A stretch of 45,297 nt of DNA from a virus. Within the stretch, counting starts at the first letter, position 1, and each line of letters starts with the position of its first letter. The DNA is taken from positions 1-45,297 of the IMG/VR virus record IMGVR_UViG_3300035211_000019. One strand, written 5' to 3'. Positions 1-7,532 of this stretch are shown here, in pieces. The notes beneath the pieces are model-generated. The model was given only the letters and a program-made list of their open reading frames with translations, was not told where the DNA came from and did no database searches. Made by a program: the position numbers and the translations under genes.

Positions 1-417
1 AGAATCCGGAACTGTGATAGTAGTTTCTGTAGCATAGAATTCCTCAGCAATCTCTGGGAGCTTGTTTATGTATTGTCGTTCAACACTAAATCCTACTCCA
101 GTACCACACATAAGGATATATAAGATTTCGTCAAAAATCCTAGGGTGATCTACAGCAGCATAAGAGCAGTTGTAACCAGCTACTTGATCCCTATCTAGAG
201 CAGGCCCAGCCACCATCAAAGCACGCATAGATGGCATAACATCTAAGTTTAGAATAGCTTCACGTAAAGCATTTTCTGTCTCTAGACCTGAAAAGAAATA
301 GTTTATGTATCGATCTACTGTTTCTTCCCAGGATTCCCTACGGTTCTCAGATTCCAACCATCTAGCATAACGAGATTTGAATATGAACTTCTGATAATCG
401 GTCATGTTATTGGTCAT
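1..417 (-). CDS. nrdJ: class II (B12-dependent) ribonucleotide reductase, N-terminal part
   Basis: Only the first 139 codons are in the window; the gene runs off the left edge. The visible part carries MPSMRALMVAGPAL, then GYNCSYAAVD, whose Cys sits where the first conserved redox cysteine is expected, then LMCGTGVGFSVERQY. This is the pattern of phage adenosylcobalamin-dependent ribonucleotide reductases. These enzymes make deoxyribonucleotides with or without oxygen, here presumably for phage DNA synthesis. ATG at 417 is preferred because GGATAAG lies 7 nt upstream; the in-frame ATG at 405 is the alternative. It overlaps the preceding gene by 11 nt and is the most distal gene of the leftward replication operon seen here. 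Confidence 0.88.
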   Translation of the reverse strand, partial: MTNNMTDYQKFIFKSRYARWLESENRRESWEETVDRYINYFFSGLETENALREAILNLDVMPSMRALMVAGPALDRDQVAGYNCSYAAVDHPRIFDEILYILMCGTGVGFSVERQYINKLPEIAEEFYATETTITVPDS

Positions 418-598
418 TATTACACTTATCCTTATACAATAAAAATACTTGTGGCCTCAATTGTTTAGGGGCTTCGCTCTTTATGTAATTAACTCCTGCA
501 TCATATCCATGTGCTTGTTTTATATTTAACGCTACATTGACGTGCTTTAGTATTCTACCAGAATTCTCTTCTGGGAACTTATATATCTTAGCTGTCAT
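407..598 (-). CDS. hypothetical small protein, 63 aa
   Basis: The 63-aa product is basic and mixed in character, with no recognisable domain, signal peptide or membrane segment. The start codon abuts the stop of the exonuclease gene and the stop overlaps the start of the reductase gene. This translational coupling, inside an operon of DNA-metabolism genes, is the main evidence that it is real. Function unknown. Confidence 0.6.
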   Translation of the reverse strand: MTAKIYKFPEENSGRILKHVNVALNIKQAHGYDAGVNYIKSEAPKQLRPQVFLLYKDKCNNDQ

Positions 599-1374
599 TA
601 GCGCGTCTCAATCCTATTACCATCAACATCTTTTGCTCGCACAGCAGGACCTGATGGATAAGTTCCACAAGCTTTACAACGATATTCTTGAGCTACAGAT
701 ACTCTTCCACGAGGACGAGTTCCATTCTTTACTAAAGAACCTTTAGTGCCACAGTTAGGGCACGTATCAATCTGTCCCATAATAACACCAAGATTAGGAT
801 GATTAGTCATGAATGGGCGCAAGGCAAGATATACTTCCTCAAGCAAACATACATCGTCGATGTTATACTCTAACATCTTTTGAATAATATTCTTATCTTG
901 GCGAAGTACTGCTAACCACCATTCATACTCAGTCTTCATCTTTCCTTCAAAACCCAACAGCTTTGCTAGATAATCCAGCTTAGTTGAGTTTAAGTTGAAT
1001 TTTCTACGTGCTATTTTCCAGGTGTCTACTATAGGTATATTAGGTAACGGACCAAAGCCATGAACTAGTGATCTACCTACAATCCACGGCAAATCAAACT
1101 TGTCTCCATTATGAGCCACAAGAATGTCTGCATCCTCTAATCCTTCACGAATAGAGAGAATTACTTCTGTATCATCAGGAACACCGTTTTTATCAAACTT
1201 AAGTACAGGAGTGTGATATACGTAGTTTTCTCCTACATCCTTCCAAGCTGCACAAATAACCACGCGCTCTTGAATTATGCTATCTACACTTACGTACTGT
1301 AACCCAGGTCTCCAACAAGCATGAATGTTAGGAGTCGTCTCGATATCAAAGATTCTAATTTTAGGCGTTGTCAT
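598..1374 (-). CDS. DnaQ/PolB-like 3'-5' exonuclease with C-terminal zinc ribbon
   Basis: This 258-aa protein has the motifs of an RNase H-fold 3'-5' exonuclease: FDIET at residues 9-13 (metal-binding Asp and Glu), AHNGDKFD near 87-94, and YNIDDV near 170 with the third motif Asp. A C-terminal zinc ribbon follows, with Cys pairs CPNC near 206 and CKAC near 233. The exonuclease part resembles stand-alone predicted exonucleases related to the PolB proofreading domain, so a role in DNA degradation, repair or recombination is likely; the ribbon probably binds nucleic acid. The DNA polymerase in this window has its own exonuclease domain, so this is a second one. It overlaps the next upstream gene by 14 nt. 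Confidence 0.8.
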   Translation of the reverse strand: MTTPKIRIFDIETTPNIHACWRPGLQYVSVDSIIQERVVICAAWKDVGENYVYHTPVLKFDKNGVPDDTEVILSIREGLEDADILVAHNGDKFDLPWIVGRSLVHGFGPLPNIPIVDTWKIARRKFNLNSTKLDYLAKLLGFEGKMKTEYEWWLAVLRQDKNIIQKMLEYNIDDVCLLEEVYLALRPFMTNHPNLGVIMGQIDTCPNCGTKGSLVKNGTRPRGRVSVAQEYRCKACGTYPSGPAVRAKDVDGNRIETR

Positions 1375-1612
1375 TTTGTTGTTCTTCTTGTTGTATGATT
1401 TCTAAGGCTTCCTCAAGGTACTCATCATCCTGCACTGTACCGTGATAAAAGAACTCATTGGCTATATCTATTAAAGCTTCAATAGTAAGTATTCCTCCCT
1501 CTCGGCCACATTCCAAACACACTCCCACACTATCGAAGTTCTCAGACATGATAAATTTTGGTTTGTGAGTTCCACACTTATAACAAACCCAGTACTTTGA
1601 CTTAAACCGCAT
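1361..1612 (-). CDS. small zinc-ribbon protein
   Basis: The 83-aa protein has two Cys pairs, CYKC at about residues 10-13 and CLEC at about 32-35, which together look like one four-Cys zinc site. The C-terminal half is acidic and Gln/Glu-rich. No enzymatic motif is visible. It overlaps genes on both sides (endonuclease I upstream, exonuclease downstream), so it is probably translationally coupled. Binding of zinc is inferred from the Cys spacing only. Confidence 0.65.
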   Translation of the reverse strand: MRFKSKYWVCYKCGTHKPKFIMSENFDSVGVCLECGREGGILTIEALIDIANEFFYHGTVQDDEYLEEALEIIQQEEQQNDNA

Positions 1613-2036
1613 GTTTTAAATCCTCTAACCATTGCTTAGGGATTTCTCCTATTGCAAATGTTATTTTATGTTGTTTGCACCAATCACTATATTTTGTTTT
1701 GTGTCGTCTAGTTAGCCAGTTATCTTTAGCAAAGAACATACGTACATCTATCTGTGGATTTGCTTGGACAACAGCTAACATCTTAGTCCTGTCCGAAGAT
1801 GTAAATCTTCCTTTAGTTTCTATTACTAGTAGTCCATTGTTAGACACAAAATCAGGTAAATAGTTCCTTTCAATCCATATTTTATTGTGCCCACATTTTT
1901 GACATCTGGCTCGTGGAGCATCTATATAGTATTTTAATTTGAAAGGCTCGTATCTAAACTTAATCTTCTTTGAAGTTAGAAACTTAGCAAAATCAGCCTC
2001 TAGTCGTGACTTATAGTTATTTTTGGAGGTTCCCAT
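1602..2036 (-). CDS. T7-type endonuclease I (Holliday-junction resolvase)
   Basis: The length of 144 aa and the order of motifs match T7 gp3. SRLEADF carries the predicted catalytic Glu13, YLPDF carries Asp62, and VIETKG carries Glu73 and Lys75, the E-D-E-K set of this PD-(D/E)xK nuclease. The C-terminal stretch (SDWCKQHKITFAIGEIP) also follows the T7 protein. The enzyme cleaves branched DNA, resolving recombination and packaging intermediates and degrading host DNA. Unlike T7, the segment before the Asp motif carries a Cys pair (CQKC, 45-48). It overlaps the 5'-3' exonuclease gene upstream and the zinc-ribbon gene downstream. Confidence 0.85.
   Translation of the reverse strand: MGTSKNNYKSRLEADFAKFLTSKKIKFRYEPFKLKYYIDAPRARCQKCGHNKIWIERNYLPDFVSNNGLLVIETKGRFTSSDRTKMLAVVQANPQIDVRMFFAKDNWLTRRHKTKYSDWCKQHKITFAIGEIPKQWLEDLKHAV
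1840..1867 (-). promoter_or_regulatory. possible internal sigmaE-like promoter (weak copy)
   Basis: On the minus strand GGAACTA, 15 nt, then GTCTAA. This fits the bipartite element found upstream of the lysis genes and the late operon, with one mismatch in the -35 box. It lies inside the endonuclease I gene and would drive the zinc-ribbon, exonuclease and reductase genes. The spacing is exact, but one such match inside coding sequence could be chance. Confidence 0.3.
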
Positions 2037-2950
2037 ACATCATCCTCAGTTCTACACATCCATAACAATCTTCCTGTCTCTAATAGTCGCATGTCTGCAT
2101 CTTGTTCAACATTGGATTTATCCTCGCCTTCTGGCCACGTCTTATCGACGTATTTTATATACTCATTCCTAACGGCTTGATATAAATCCCATTCTGTGGT
2201 TTTGTCATTCAATAGTTTAAAAGTTGCAGCAGGGCCTTTCCCTGGAATACCTTCAATATTATCAATAGCATCGCCCATAACTAGTTGGGCATAAAACCAC
2301 TTTAATCCTTGTCCTACAAGCTTATTCTTTTTCTTGTTGTAACTTAGATCGCCAAATGAATCGCAAACATAAAATTCTCTGTCTACAAAGTTATAATGAA
2401 GTCCAGGAACCATGTCCAAATCTTTATCGTTTGTGCAAATAACAGTCAACCAACCACAACCCATTGTTGTAGTTGTGTAGTTTGCAGTGTGCTGAGCTAT
2501 AGACATAGCATCATCTGCTTCAATTACATCTACAACTTTAGCATCCCATCTATTGATAAGATAATCCTTAATTTCTTGGTAATATACAGGTTTGTGATCT
2601 GGATCACGATTACCCTTGTAAGGCTTAATCGTAGCTATTTGCTCGCGGTATTGATTACCGCCAGTTAGATAAATTTGATACTCATCAGCGTTAGTGTCAT
2701 TAAGGATCTGTTCTATTTGTAATTTTACTGAATGCAAGCAATTCTGTATAGGTTCTGCTTCAACAAGCGTTACTATGTTTATATCTTCATCTTTAAGTTC
2801 GTTTCTAATAAACATATTAAGATCAGCTTTGTTGTCAAAGCTTCCTAGATAATCTTCGTGATTACCTTTGGAATAAACATAGTGTTTGTTGTGTTGTGAT
2901 GAAAACCCACATCTGTAGGTTATAACATCGCCATCGATCAAAGCTTTCAT
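2000..2950 (-). CDS. 5'-3' exonuclease / flap endonuclease (PIN-like, H3TH)
   Basis: This 316-aa protein opens with MKALIDGDVITYR, the first acidic motif of the FEN/T5-exonuclease family. EADDAMSIAQ and CTNDKDLDMVPG supply further metal-binding acids. MGDAIDNIEGIPGKGPAATFKLL-type sequence near residues 225-248 is the helix-three-turn-helix that grips the DNA backbone. The enzyme would remove primers and flaps or degrade DNA 5' to 3'. It overlaps the endonuclease I gene by 37 nt and abuts a small membrane-protein gene upstream, inside the replication operon. Confidence 0.88.
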   Translation of the reverse strand: MKALIDGDVITYRCGFSSQHNKHYVYSKGNHEDYLGSFDNKADLNMFIRNELKDEDINIVTLVEAEPIQNCLHSVKLQIEQILNDTNADEYQIYLTGGNQYREQIATIKPYKGNRDPDHKPVYYQEIKDYLINRWDAKVVDVIEADDAMSIAQHTANYTTTTMGCGWLTVICTNDKDLDMVPGLHYNFVDREFYVCDSFGDLSYNKKKNKLVGQGLKWFYAQLVMGDAIDNIEGIPGKGPAATFKLLNDKTTEWDLYQAVRNEYIKYVDKTWPEGEDKSNVEQDADMRLLETGRLLWMCRTEDDVWEPPKITISHD

Positions 2951-3204
2951 TCTTTATACCTAAATAGTAAATATACGTAAAAACAATTAGCTAGCACTAT
3001 AAACAATCCGCCTAAGAAACTAAATACTTGCCCTAGGTGGGGATAATAGAATAAGTTCCAGAATCCCCATGACGTGAAAAATACAATAGAAGCTATACTA
3101 ACTCCCTTTACTTGTTTGTGCTTTAATAACACTCGACAATGATTTAGTACAAATAGTCCAGCTAGGGACTCATACAACCCATTAATAAAATCAGGCCACA
3201 TCAT
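2947..3204 (-). CDS. small multi-pass membrane protein
   Basis: From ATG 3204 the product is about 85 aa. Three hydrophobic stretches are visible (around NGLYESLAGLFVLNH, SIASIVFFTSWGFWNLF and VFSFLGGLFIVLANCFYVYLLF). The WGFWNLFYYPHLGQ signature is familiar from small conserved phage membrane proteins of unknown function. Upstream in-frame TTG 3216 is an alternative start. It overlaps the HD-hydrolase gene upstream and the exonuclease gene downstream. Its role is unknown. Confidence 0.65.
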   Translation of the reverse strand: MMWPDFINGLYESLAGLFVLNHCRVLLKHKQVKGVSIASIVFFTSWGFWNLFYYPHLGQVFSFLGGLFIVLANCFYVYLLFRYKE

Positions 3205-3772
3205 CGAATCTTTCAAGTAATAATTCCTTAAGTCTTACTATAAATTTATTATAAGCTGTCTTAGGTTTCCATACATTATGATGCAGTTTAGTCAGCGTTC
3301 CATAAATAGGAACTTTGAAGTCAATCTCTGGCCTGTCTTGAACCCACTCAGGGACTGTAGGAAATAACCATTTAGCTTCTGTTGTACATATTCTGTGATC
3401 TATATAATGAACTTCCACAGGCCACGGGTACACTAAACCATACTTATTAGCTATAACCCATTCAATCTTTTCTACGACAGACCGATAACTTTCTCCTAAA
3501 TCTCTCTTTAAGGGTGTATTAATATCATTGGTATAAGCCTCAGCTGCGTCATGAAGCAACCCTTCTAATGCATATTCTTCTGGAACAAAATGAGACACTA
3601 ATACACTGTGTTGAGCGACAGTGTACAGCTTATCAATTTGTCCAGTGAATCTACACAACTTAGAAAGACTTGTAGCTATATCAAATATATTAATATCCTC
3701 TGGTTTAGGATCATTAAAATATAATCGATTTCCTGAATTTGTAGCCATCCAGTTTCCAGTTCTTTCAACCAT
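3191..3772 (-). CDS. HD-domain phosphohydrolase (YfbR/DatZ-like)
   Basis: This 193-aa protein has the HD-domain metal ligands: His55 in TVAQHSVLVSH, the His74-Asp75 pair in GLLHDAAEAY, and a later Asp in the NDINTPLK segment. It is typical of phage HD proteins related to the 5'-deoxynucleotidase YfbR, a group that also includes the dATP triphosphohydrolase DatZ of 2-aminoadenine phages. A role in trimming the nucleotide pool is likely; which nucleotide it acts on cannot be read from the sequence. It lies two genes from a MazZ-like pyrophosphohydrolase and the polymerase, which makes the DatZ alternative worth testing. Confidence 0.8.
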   Translation of the reverse strand: MVERTGNWMATNSGNRLYFNDPKPEDINIFDIATSLSKLCRFTGQIDKLYTVAQHSVLVSHFVPEEYALEGLLHDAAEAYTNDINTPLKRDLGESYRSVVEKIEWVIANKYGLVYPWPVEVHYIDHRICTTEAKWLFPTVPEWVQDRPEIDFKVPIYGTLTKLHHNVWKPKTAYNKFIVRLKELLLERFDDVA

Positions 3773-4037
3773 TATCTTTTCCTACAAGTTCTATGTCTGT
3801 TATCCATCCAGCTTCTATCGCTCTGTTATAGAGAATTCCATAAGCTCTAATGAATGCTATCCAGCCTTGATCCTCCTCATCGAGCTTCCCTGCTCGATTA
3901 TGGAGGGAATCAGTCGCGAGTTTGTTTTTTATTAGTCGAGCGTTTTCTTTACAGACTTTATCTATCTGCTTAAGAAACTCTTGTTCCTCGCGACTGAACG
4001 GAGCTATTACATTAGTTAATTGTTTTGGACGGTCCAT
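3765..4037 (-). CDS. hypothetical protein, 90 aa
   Basis: From ATG 4037 the product is 90 aa, mostly helical and charged, with no known motif. Two upstream in-frame TTG codons (4040, 4043) are weaker alternatives. It overlaps the gene before it by 26 nt and the HD-hydrolase gene after it by 8 nt, as expected inside a tight operon. Function not recognised. Confidence 0.6.
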   Translation of the reverse strand: MDRPKQLTNVIAPFSREEQEFLKQIDKVCKENARLIKNKLATDSLHNRAGKLDEEDQGWIAFIRAYGILYNRAIEAGWITDIELVGKDNG

Positions 4038-4299
4038 CAACAATCTCTATAATGTCGTCACCATCACCGTCTTCAATACGAGCTAACACAGCATCAAGAT
4101 GTCCTTGCATTTCTTGAATAACTAACAACGCACTTGCTAAGTACTGTGCTTCGTGCTCTACCAAATTAGTCAACTTATTCTTAATTTGGTACAATTGAAT
4201 ATTATCAGCTTCGTCTGATAACAACGACTTTTCAATGGTACATACAAAGTCTTTAGTCTCTGCGATTTTACCTTCTTTAAAAACTTCTATTTTACTCAC
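4012..4299 (-). CDS. hypothetical helical protein, 95 aa
   Basis: The 95-aa product is predicted helical in its middle (around QLYQIKNKLTNLVEHEAQYL) and has an acidic tail region (EDGDGDDIIEIVDG). No family is recognised. It overlaps its neighbours on both sides and belongs to the replication operon between the SSB-like and HD-hydrolase genes. Confidence 0.6.
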   Translation of the reverse strand: MSKIEVFKEGKIAETKDFVCTIEKSLLSDEADNIQLYQIKNKLTNLVEHEAQYLASALLVIQEMQGHLDAVLARIEDGDGDDIIEIVDGPSKTIN

Positions 4300-4933
4300 T
4301 CAAAAACTCCTCTTCATTTTCTTTGTCTACAACAACTACATCATCATCGACTACTTCAATGAAGTCTACAGGATTATCTTTAACGTGCTGATAACGAGTA
4401 AACAATGTACTTGCCAGTTTATCAACTTCACCTAAAAAGGCTACATACGCAGTATCCCCTTTAGCTGTTTTAGGTAATGATTTAATGCCTAATTCAATAG
4501 CTTTAGACACAGCAGCTAGAGCTGAGTTATATGCTCCATTATAAGAAATAGAGATATCCTTTTTACGAAAGTATTCATCTTTTTCAACATCCCTATCTTC
4601 TTTGTTTTTCCAGTATTGATCCTTAGTAAGATATGTAGGCGTATCGTTATACTCTTTATGTAAGGCTTTCTTGAGTTTCTCAGGTAACGGCGCGGCGTCT
4701 TGAGGAGGAGTATCTACTTCCGTAAGAACAACCGAATTACCATCAACCGTCAAAAATCCTCGGTCGTTGACTGTATAATCAAAAGTAATCATCAAGCCAA
4801 CTCGAATACCTAAAGGGTCTCGACCAAGATTGTAATACTTCTTAGTCTCTCCCTCTAAAGCAAAACTATAGAGCTTAATATTTTTATAGGGTTTTTCACC
4901 AACCCACGAAATAATACCACTGTGATTAGCCAT
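4292..4933 (-). CDS. putative single-stranded DNA-binding protein
   Basis: The ATG at 4933 is preferred to the one at 4948, because GGAGA sits 8 nt upstream of it; the product is then 213 aa. The N-terminal 70 residues look like a small beta-barrel. The middle is helical. The C-terminus is very acidic and ends EEEFLSE after a run of Asp/Val residues. An OB-like body with an acidic tail, placed between polymerase and exonuclease genes, fits a phage SSB. No diagnostic motif was seen, so the call rests on architecture and context. Confidence 0.45.
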   Translation of the reverse strand: MANHSGIISWVGEKPYKNIKLYSFALEGETKKYYNLGRDPLGIRVGLMITFDYTVNDRGFLTVDGNSVVLTEVDTPPQDAAPLPEKLKKALHKEYNDTPTYLTKDQYWKNKEDRDVEKDEYFRKKDISISYNGAYNSALAAVSKAIELGIKSLPKTAKGDTAYVAFLGEVDKLASTLFTRYQHVKDNPVDFIEVVDDDVVVVDKENEEEFLSE

Positions 4934-4953
4934 TATTATATTCTCCATATTTC

Positions 4954-5286
4954 TTAAACAGATCGATCATCTTTCCCAATACCTCTTTGTTCATAAGTTA
5001 TTAAAAACGCCAAACAACACTGCGCGTGCCATAAATGGCTTTTTCCTGTTTCTTCGTCTGTGTTTTCTCCGTTCCACCATTTCCAAAGGTGACGTTGTAA
5101 TGCTCCATATACTCGACCCCAATCCATACCTAATTCCCAGTTGCGGCTGTCATACTTGGCTGCGCCGAAACTAAGAATCTCTCCTAAAGCAAATATAACT
5201 TCTGGCGGAATAAGATCTAGACGGTTCTTTCCTACATCATACTTAACCCCTTCTGTTTTTAGTTTTTCTTCATTTGAGATATTCAT
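4954..5286 (-). CDS. dATP/dGTP diphosphohydrolase-like protein (MazG/MazZ type)
   Basis: From ATG 5286 (GAGAAG upstream) the product is 110 aa. GVKYDVGKNRLDLIPPE, then FGAAKYDSRNWELGMDWGR, then GALQRHLWKWWNGE and SHLWHAQCCLAFL follow the small phage family known as the dATP/dGTP diphosphohydrolase N-terminal domain, related to MazG/MazZ. The conserved E, K, H and W residues are present. The family hydrolyses (d)NTPs to monophosphates; MazZ does this in the 2-aminoadenine genome pathway. The start overlaps the 3' end of the polymerase gene by 17 nt. The in-frame start at 5322 lies further inside the polymerase gene and is less likely. Confidence 0.75.
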   Translation of the reverse strand: MNISNEEKLKTEGVKYDVGKNRLDLIPPEVIFALGEILSFGAAKYDSRNWELGMDWGRVYGALQRHLWKWWNGENTDEETGKSHLWHAQCCLAFLITYEQRGIGKDDRSV

Positions 5287-7171
5287 TTTCCCACTTCTCG
5301 TTAGTTGCCCAATGAGTTCCAATTTTAACCTCTGCTTCTAACGGACAATTGAACTCAAGATCATAAACTTCCTTTAAATACCACACTACAACATCTGTAT
5401 AGGCTTGGACACCAATTTCTTCAAAAAGTTCCCGTTCGGGCGGATATATTTCACTTATAGAAGAATCATGAATGGTGTTGATTATGTAACTTTCCATTCC
5501 AGCAGCTTTCATAAGATGCCATTGATACGTCACTGCAATAGGCACTATATCAGCTGTAGCAAACGACTGTACTGGATAATTACAGATACTTGTACTGTTG
5601 GTAACGTAGCCGGACTTGGTCATTTTAGTGTCCGGCCAATAAAAAATTAATCCATTACAAATGCGTAGTTTCTTTGTTGTCAGAACTTCATTTATCCACT
5701 CCTCTTGCGTTCTAGTTATGTCAGGATACATTTCCTTAAAGGCTTGGTAATAAGCCTGTTCAGCAGGAGTTCCACTACTCCCATAGTACAAAGGCTTGAA
5801 AGTATGAGGCTTAGCATCCTGTCTATTAGTAGCTTGCCCTGCTTTTGTTAATGTCTCAGATGTAAATGAATGCACATCGAAATGGTCTTTAATCTTTTCT
5901 ATAGCTACCGAATCTTGTGCTTGAAAAGCAGCAGATCTGAACTCTAGTTGAGCTGCGTCTATTTCCCCTATAAGCCAACCGTCTTCACGAGCTTTAAATA
6001 TAGGCTTAAAGTCTCTTGGAAAGTTTTGAAACTGTGCCTTATAATGTCTTCCGGTTGAGGATAGCCTATGGGTCTGTGTTATTGTTTGATTCAAATAAGC
6101 AAACAATAGATTATCGTCAGTCTCAGCCACACAATTATAAAACTTCTCCAGGGTCTTTGAGAAAGAGTCCCTGAGTTTACTTACTTGGATCTTTAGATCC
6201 TTGAATAGTTTTTGCTGTTTATTCTTTGGCTTTAAAGCTCTAATAGCAGCTACATTCGTAGCATAGTAGTCTTGTTCGTTAAACTCAACTCCAGATCTAC
6301 GAAGAGACTCGCCTTTAGGAGTCAATAAAGTCTGCTTTCTATAATCCCTTGGTGGTAAGAAATTAAGCTTATTGTATATCACATCCCTCATCTGAACTGT
6401 AGATTTAGGATTAGCCCCGCCAGTGATCTCCGCCAACTCGTACTCTAAAAGATTAAGTTTGTTCTGTAACTTCTTGTAAACTTTAATAACTCTGTTTGCA
6501 TCAAGACACATACCTCGCGCCTCGATGTCAATTAGTGCTGGAGTGAATATATTCCTAGTAAAAAATGCATTAAGAAGCTCGTCGGAATCCAGTCGTGCAC
6601 GCTGTAACAAAAACAAAGATTCTAGTAATCTAACATCTTGAGCGCCATAACTTATCAAATCTTTAAGAACAATCTCAGACGGACAAACTCCGCTCTTTAT
6701 CAGCTTAGAGACATAGCTTTCTTTGGAACCAAGACCATACCGCTTAGCTGATTCATCCAAAGACAATCCAAACTTTCTATTGCCGGCAATAACATATTCG
6801 CCAAGCATAGTACAATAAGGAAGAACCTGCTCTATGTTTAGTCCACACCGAACTAACCATGCTATATCAAACTTGGCGTTATGTGCTACAATGAATTCTG
6901 CTTTTTCACAAAGTTCAATTGTTGTTTGTTGGTGGTATTCATTACCTACAACTACGCGTACGCGATCGTCTTCATAATCAGGATGCTCAGGTCCTAGTTT
7001 ATATTGTACTGTTATTATTCTGTTGTCTTTGTTGTACGGACTACCATTCTCAATGTTGGTAGTCTCAATATCAACAAGTATGTAGTTATTGTTTAGGTAG
7101 ATCCTCGGGTCCGGACTGCTCAGGAAGTTAGGCAGTTTCTTCATCAACTTCTGTGTTGTTGTCATTTTCAT
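5270..7171 (-). CDS. family A DNA polymerase with 3'-5' exonuclease domain
   Basis: This 633-aa polymerase has a DnaQ-like proofreading domain with VDIETTN near residue 33, AHNAKFDIAW near 99 and YGAQDVRLLE near 175. The palm and fingers follow: motif A IGEIDAAQLEFR near 403, motif B KPHTFKPLYYGSSGT near 455 with the O-helix Lys, and motif C NTIHDSS near 566, with Ser where PolI has Glu. This layout is common in phages and is shared with DpoZ polymerases of 2-aminoadenine phages, but the motifs alone do not distinguish them. The ATG at 7171 overlaps the preceding gene by 44 nt; ATG 7144 (MKKLPNFL) is a plausible alternative start. Confidence 0.92.
   Translation of the reverse strand: MKMTTTQKLMKKLPNFLSSPDPRIYLNNNYILVDIETTNIENGSPYNKDNRIITVQYKLGPEHPDYEDDRVRVVVGNEYHQQTTIELCEKAEFIVAHNAKFDIAWLVRCGLNIEQVLPYCTMLGEYVIAGNRKFGLSLDESAKRYGLGSKESYVSKLIKSGVCPSEIVLKDLISYGAQDVRLLESLFLLQRARLDSDELLNAFFTRNIFTPALIDIEARGMCLDANRVIKVYKKLQNKLNLLEYELAEITGGANPKSTVQMRDVIYNKLNFLPPRDYRKQTLLTPKGESLRRSGVEFNEQDYYATNVAAIRALKPKNKQQKLFKDLKIQVSKLRDSFSKTLEKFYNCVAETDDNLLFAYLNQTITQTHRLSSTGRHYKAQFQNFPRDFKPIFKAREDGWLIGEIDAAQLEFRSAAFQAQDSVAIEKIKDHFDVHSFTSETLTKAGQATNRQDAKPHTFKPLYYGSSGTPAEQAYYQAFKEMYPDITRTQEEWINEVLTTKKLRICNGLIFYWPDTKMTKSGYVTNSTSICNYPVQSFATADIVPIAVTYQWHLMKAAGMESYIINTIHDSSISEIYPPERELFEEIGVQAYTDVVVWYLKEVYDLEFNCPLEAEVKIGTHWATNEKWENEYLK
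5405..5432 (-). promoter_or_regulatory. possible internal sigmaE-like promoter (weak copy)
   Basis: On the minus strand GGAACTT, 15 nt, then GTCCAA, one mismatch from the element seen upstream of the late and lysis genes. It also shares the following TTTT run with the copy at 13502-13529. It lies near the 3' end of the polymerase gene and would serve the pyrophosphohydrolase-to-reductase genes. It is inside coding sequence, so chance is not excluded. Confidence 0.35.
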
Positions 7172-7331
7172 TATTATTGTTCTTTAGTTGTTCTAATCGA
7201 ATAGTTACCAAATACATTTCATTATTATAGACCAGACGATCACACTTATTGATTACTGCTTCCCGCCCTGCCGAAGATAATGACTCATCGTCCCCAACAT
7301 AATACACCAGCCTATTAACTTGAACATCCAT
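7128..7331 (-). CDS. hypothetical small protein, 67 aa
   Basis: ATG 7331 is chosen because GAGGAAG lies about 5 nt upstream; the longer frame to 7373 would overlap the preceding gene. The product begins MDVQVNRLVYYVGDD and ends in an Asn/Glu/Asp-rich tail (NNNNENDNNTEVDEE). No domain is recognised. It sits between a small basic protein and the polymerase. Confidence 0.55.
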   Translation of the reverse strand: MDVQVNRLVYYVGDDESLSSAGREAVINKCDRLVYNNEMYLVTIRLEQLKNNNNENDNNTEVDEETA

Positions 7332-7333
7332 CT

Positions 7334-7531
7334 TTACTTCCTCTTTAGTTTTTTGTAAGCAGCTCTTCCACAATGAGGAGATAACTTCAATATGACTCTG
7401 CTAAAACTTATTCCGTGCTTAAACACAACTACTTGATGTTGCTCATATACACATTCCCTAATGTCTATTCCAAGTAACTTACAAATGTGCCTACGAGCTT
7501 TATGTCTGTTGCTATGCGATTTTCTCCTCAC
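7334..7531 (-). CDS. small basic hypothetical protein, 65 aa
   Basis: The product is very rich in Lys, Arg and His (MRRKSHSNRHKARRH at the start, AAYKKLKRK at the end), which suggests nucleic-acid binding but proves nothing. It fits exactly between the helicase and polymerase operon genes with 1-2 nt spacing. Family not recognised. Confidence 0.55.
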   Translation of the reverse strand: MRRKSHSNRHKARRHICKLLGIDIRECVYEQHQVVVFKHGISFSRVILKLSPHCGRAAYKKLKRK

Positions 7532-7532
7532 A

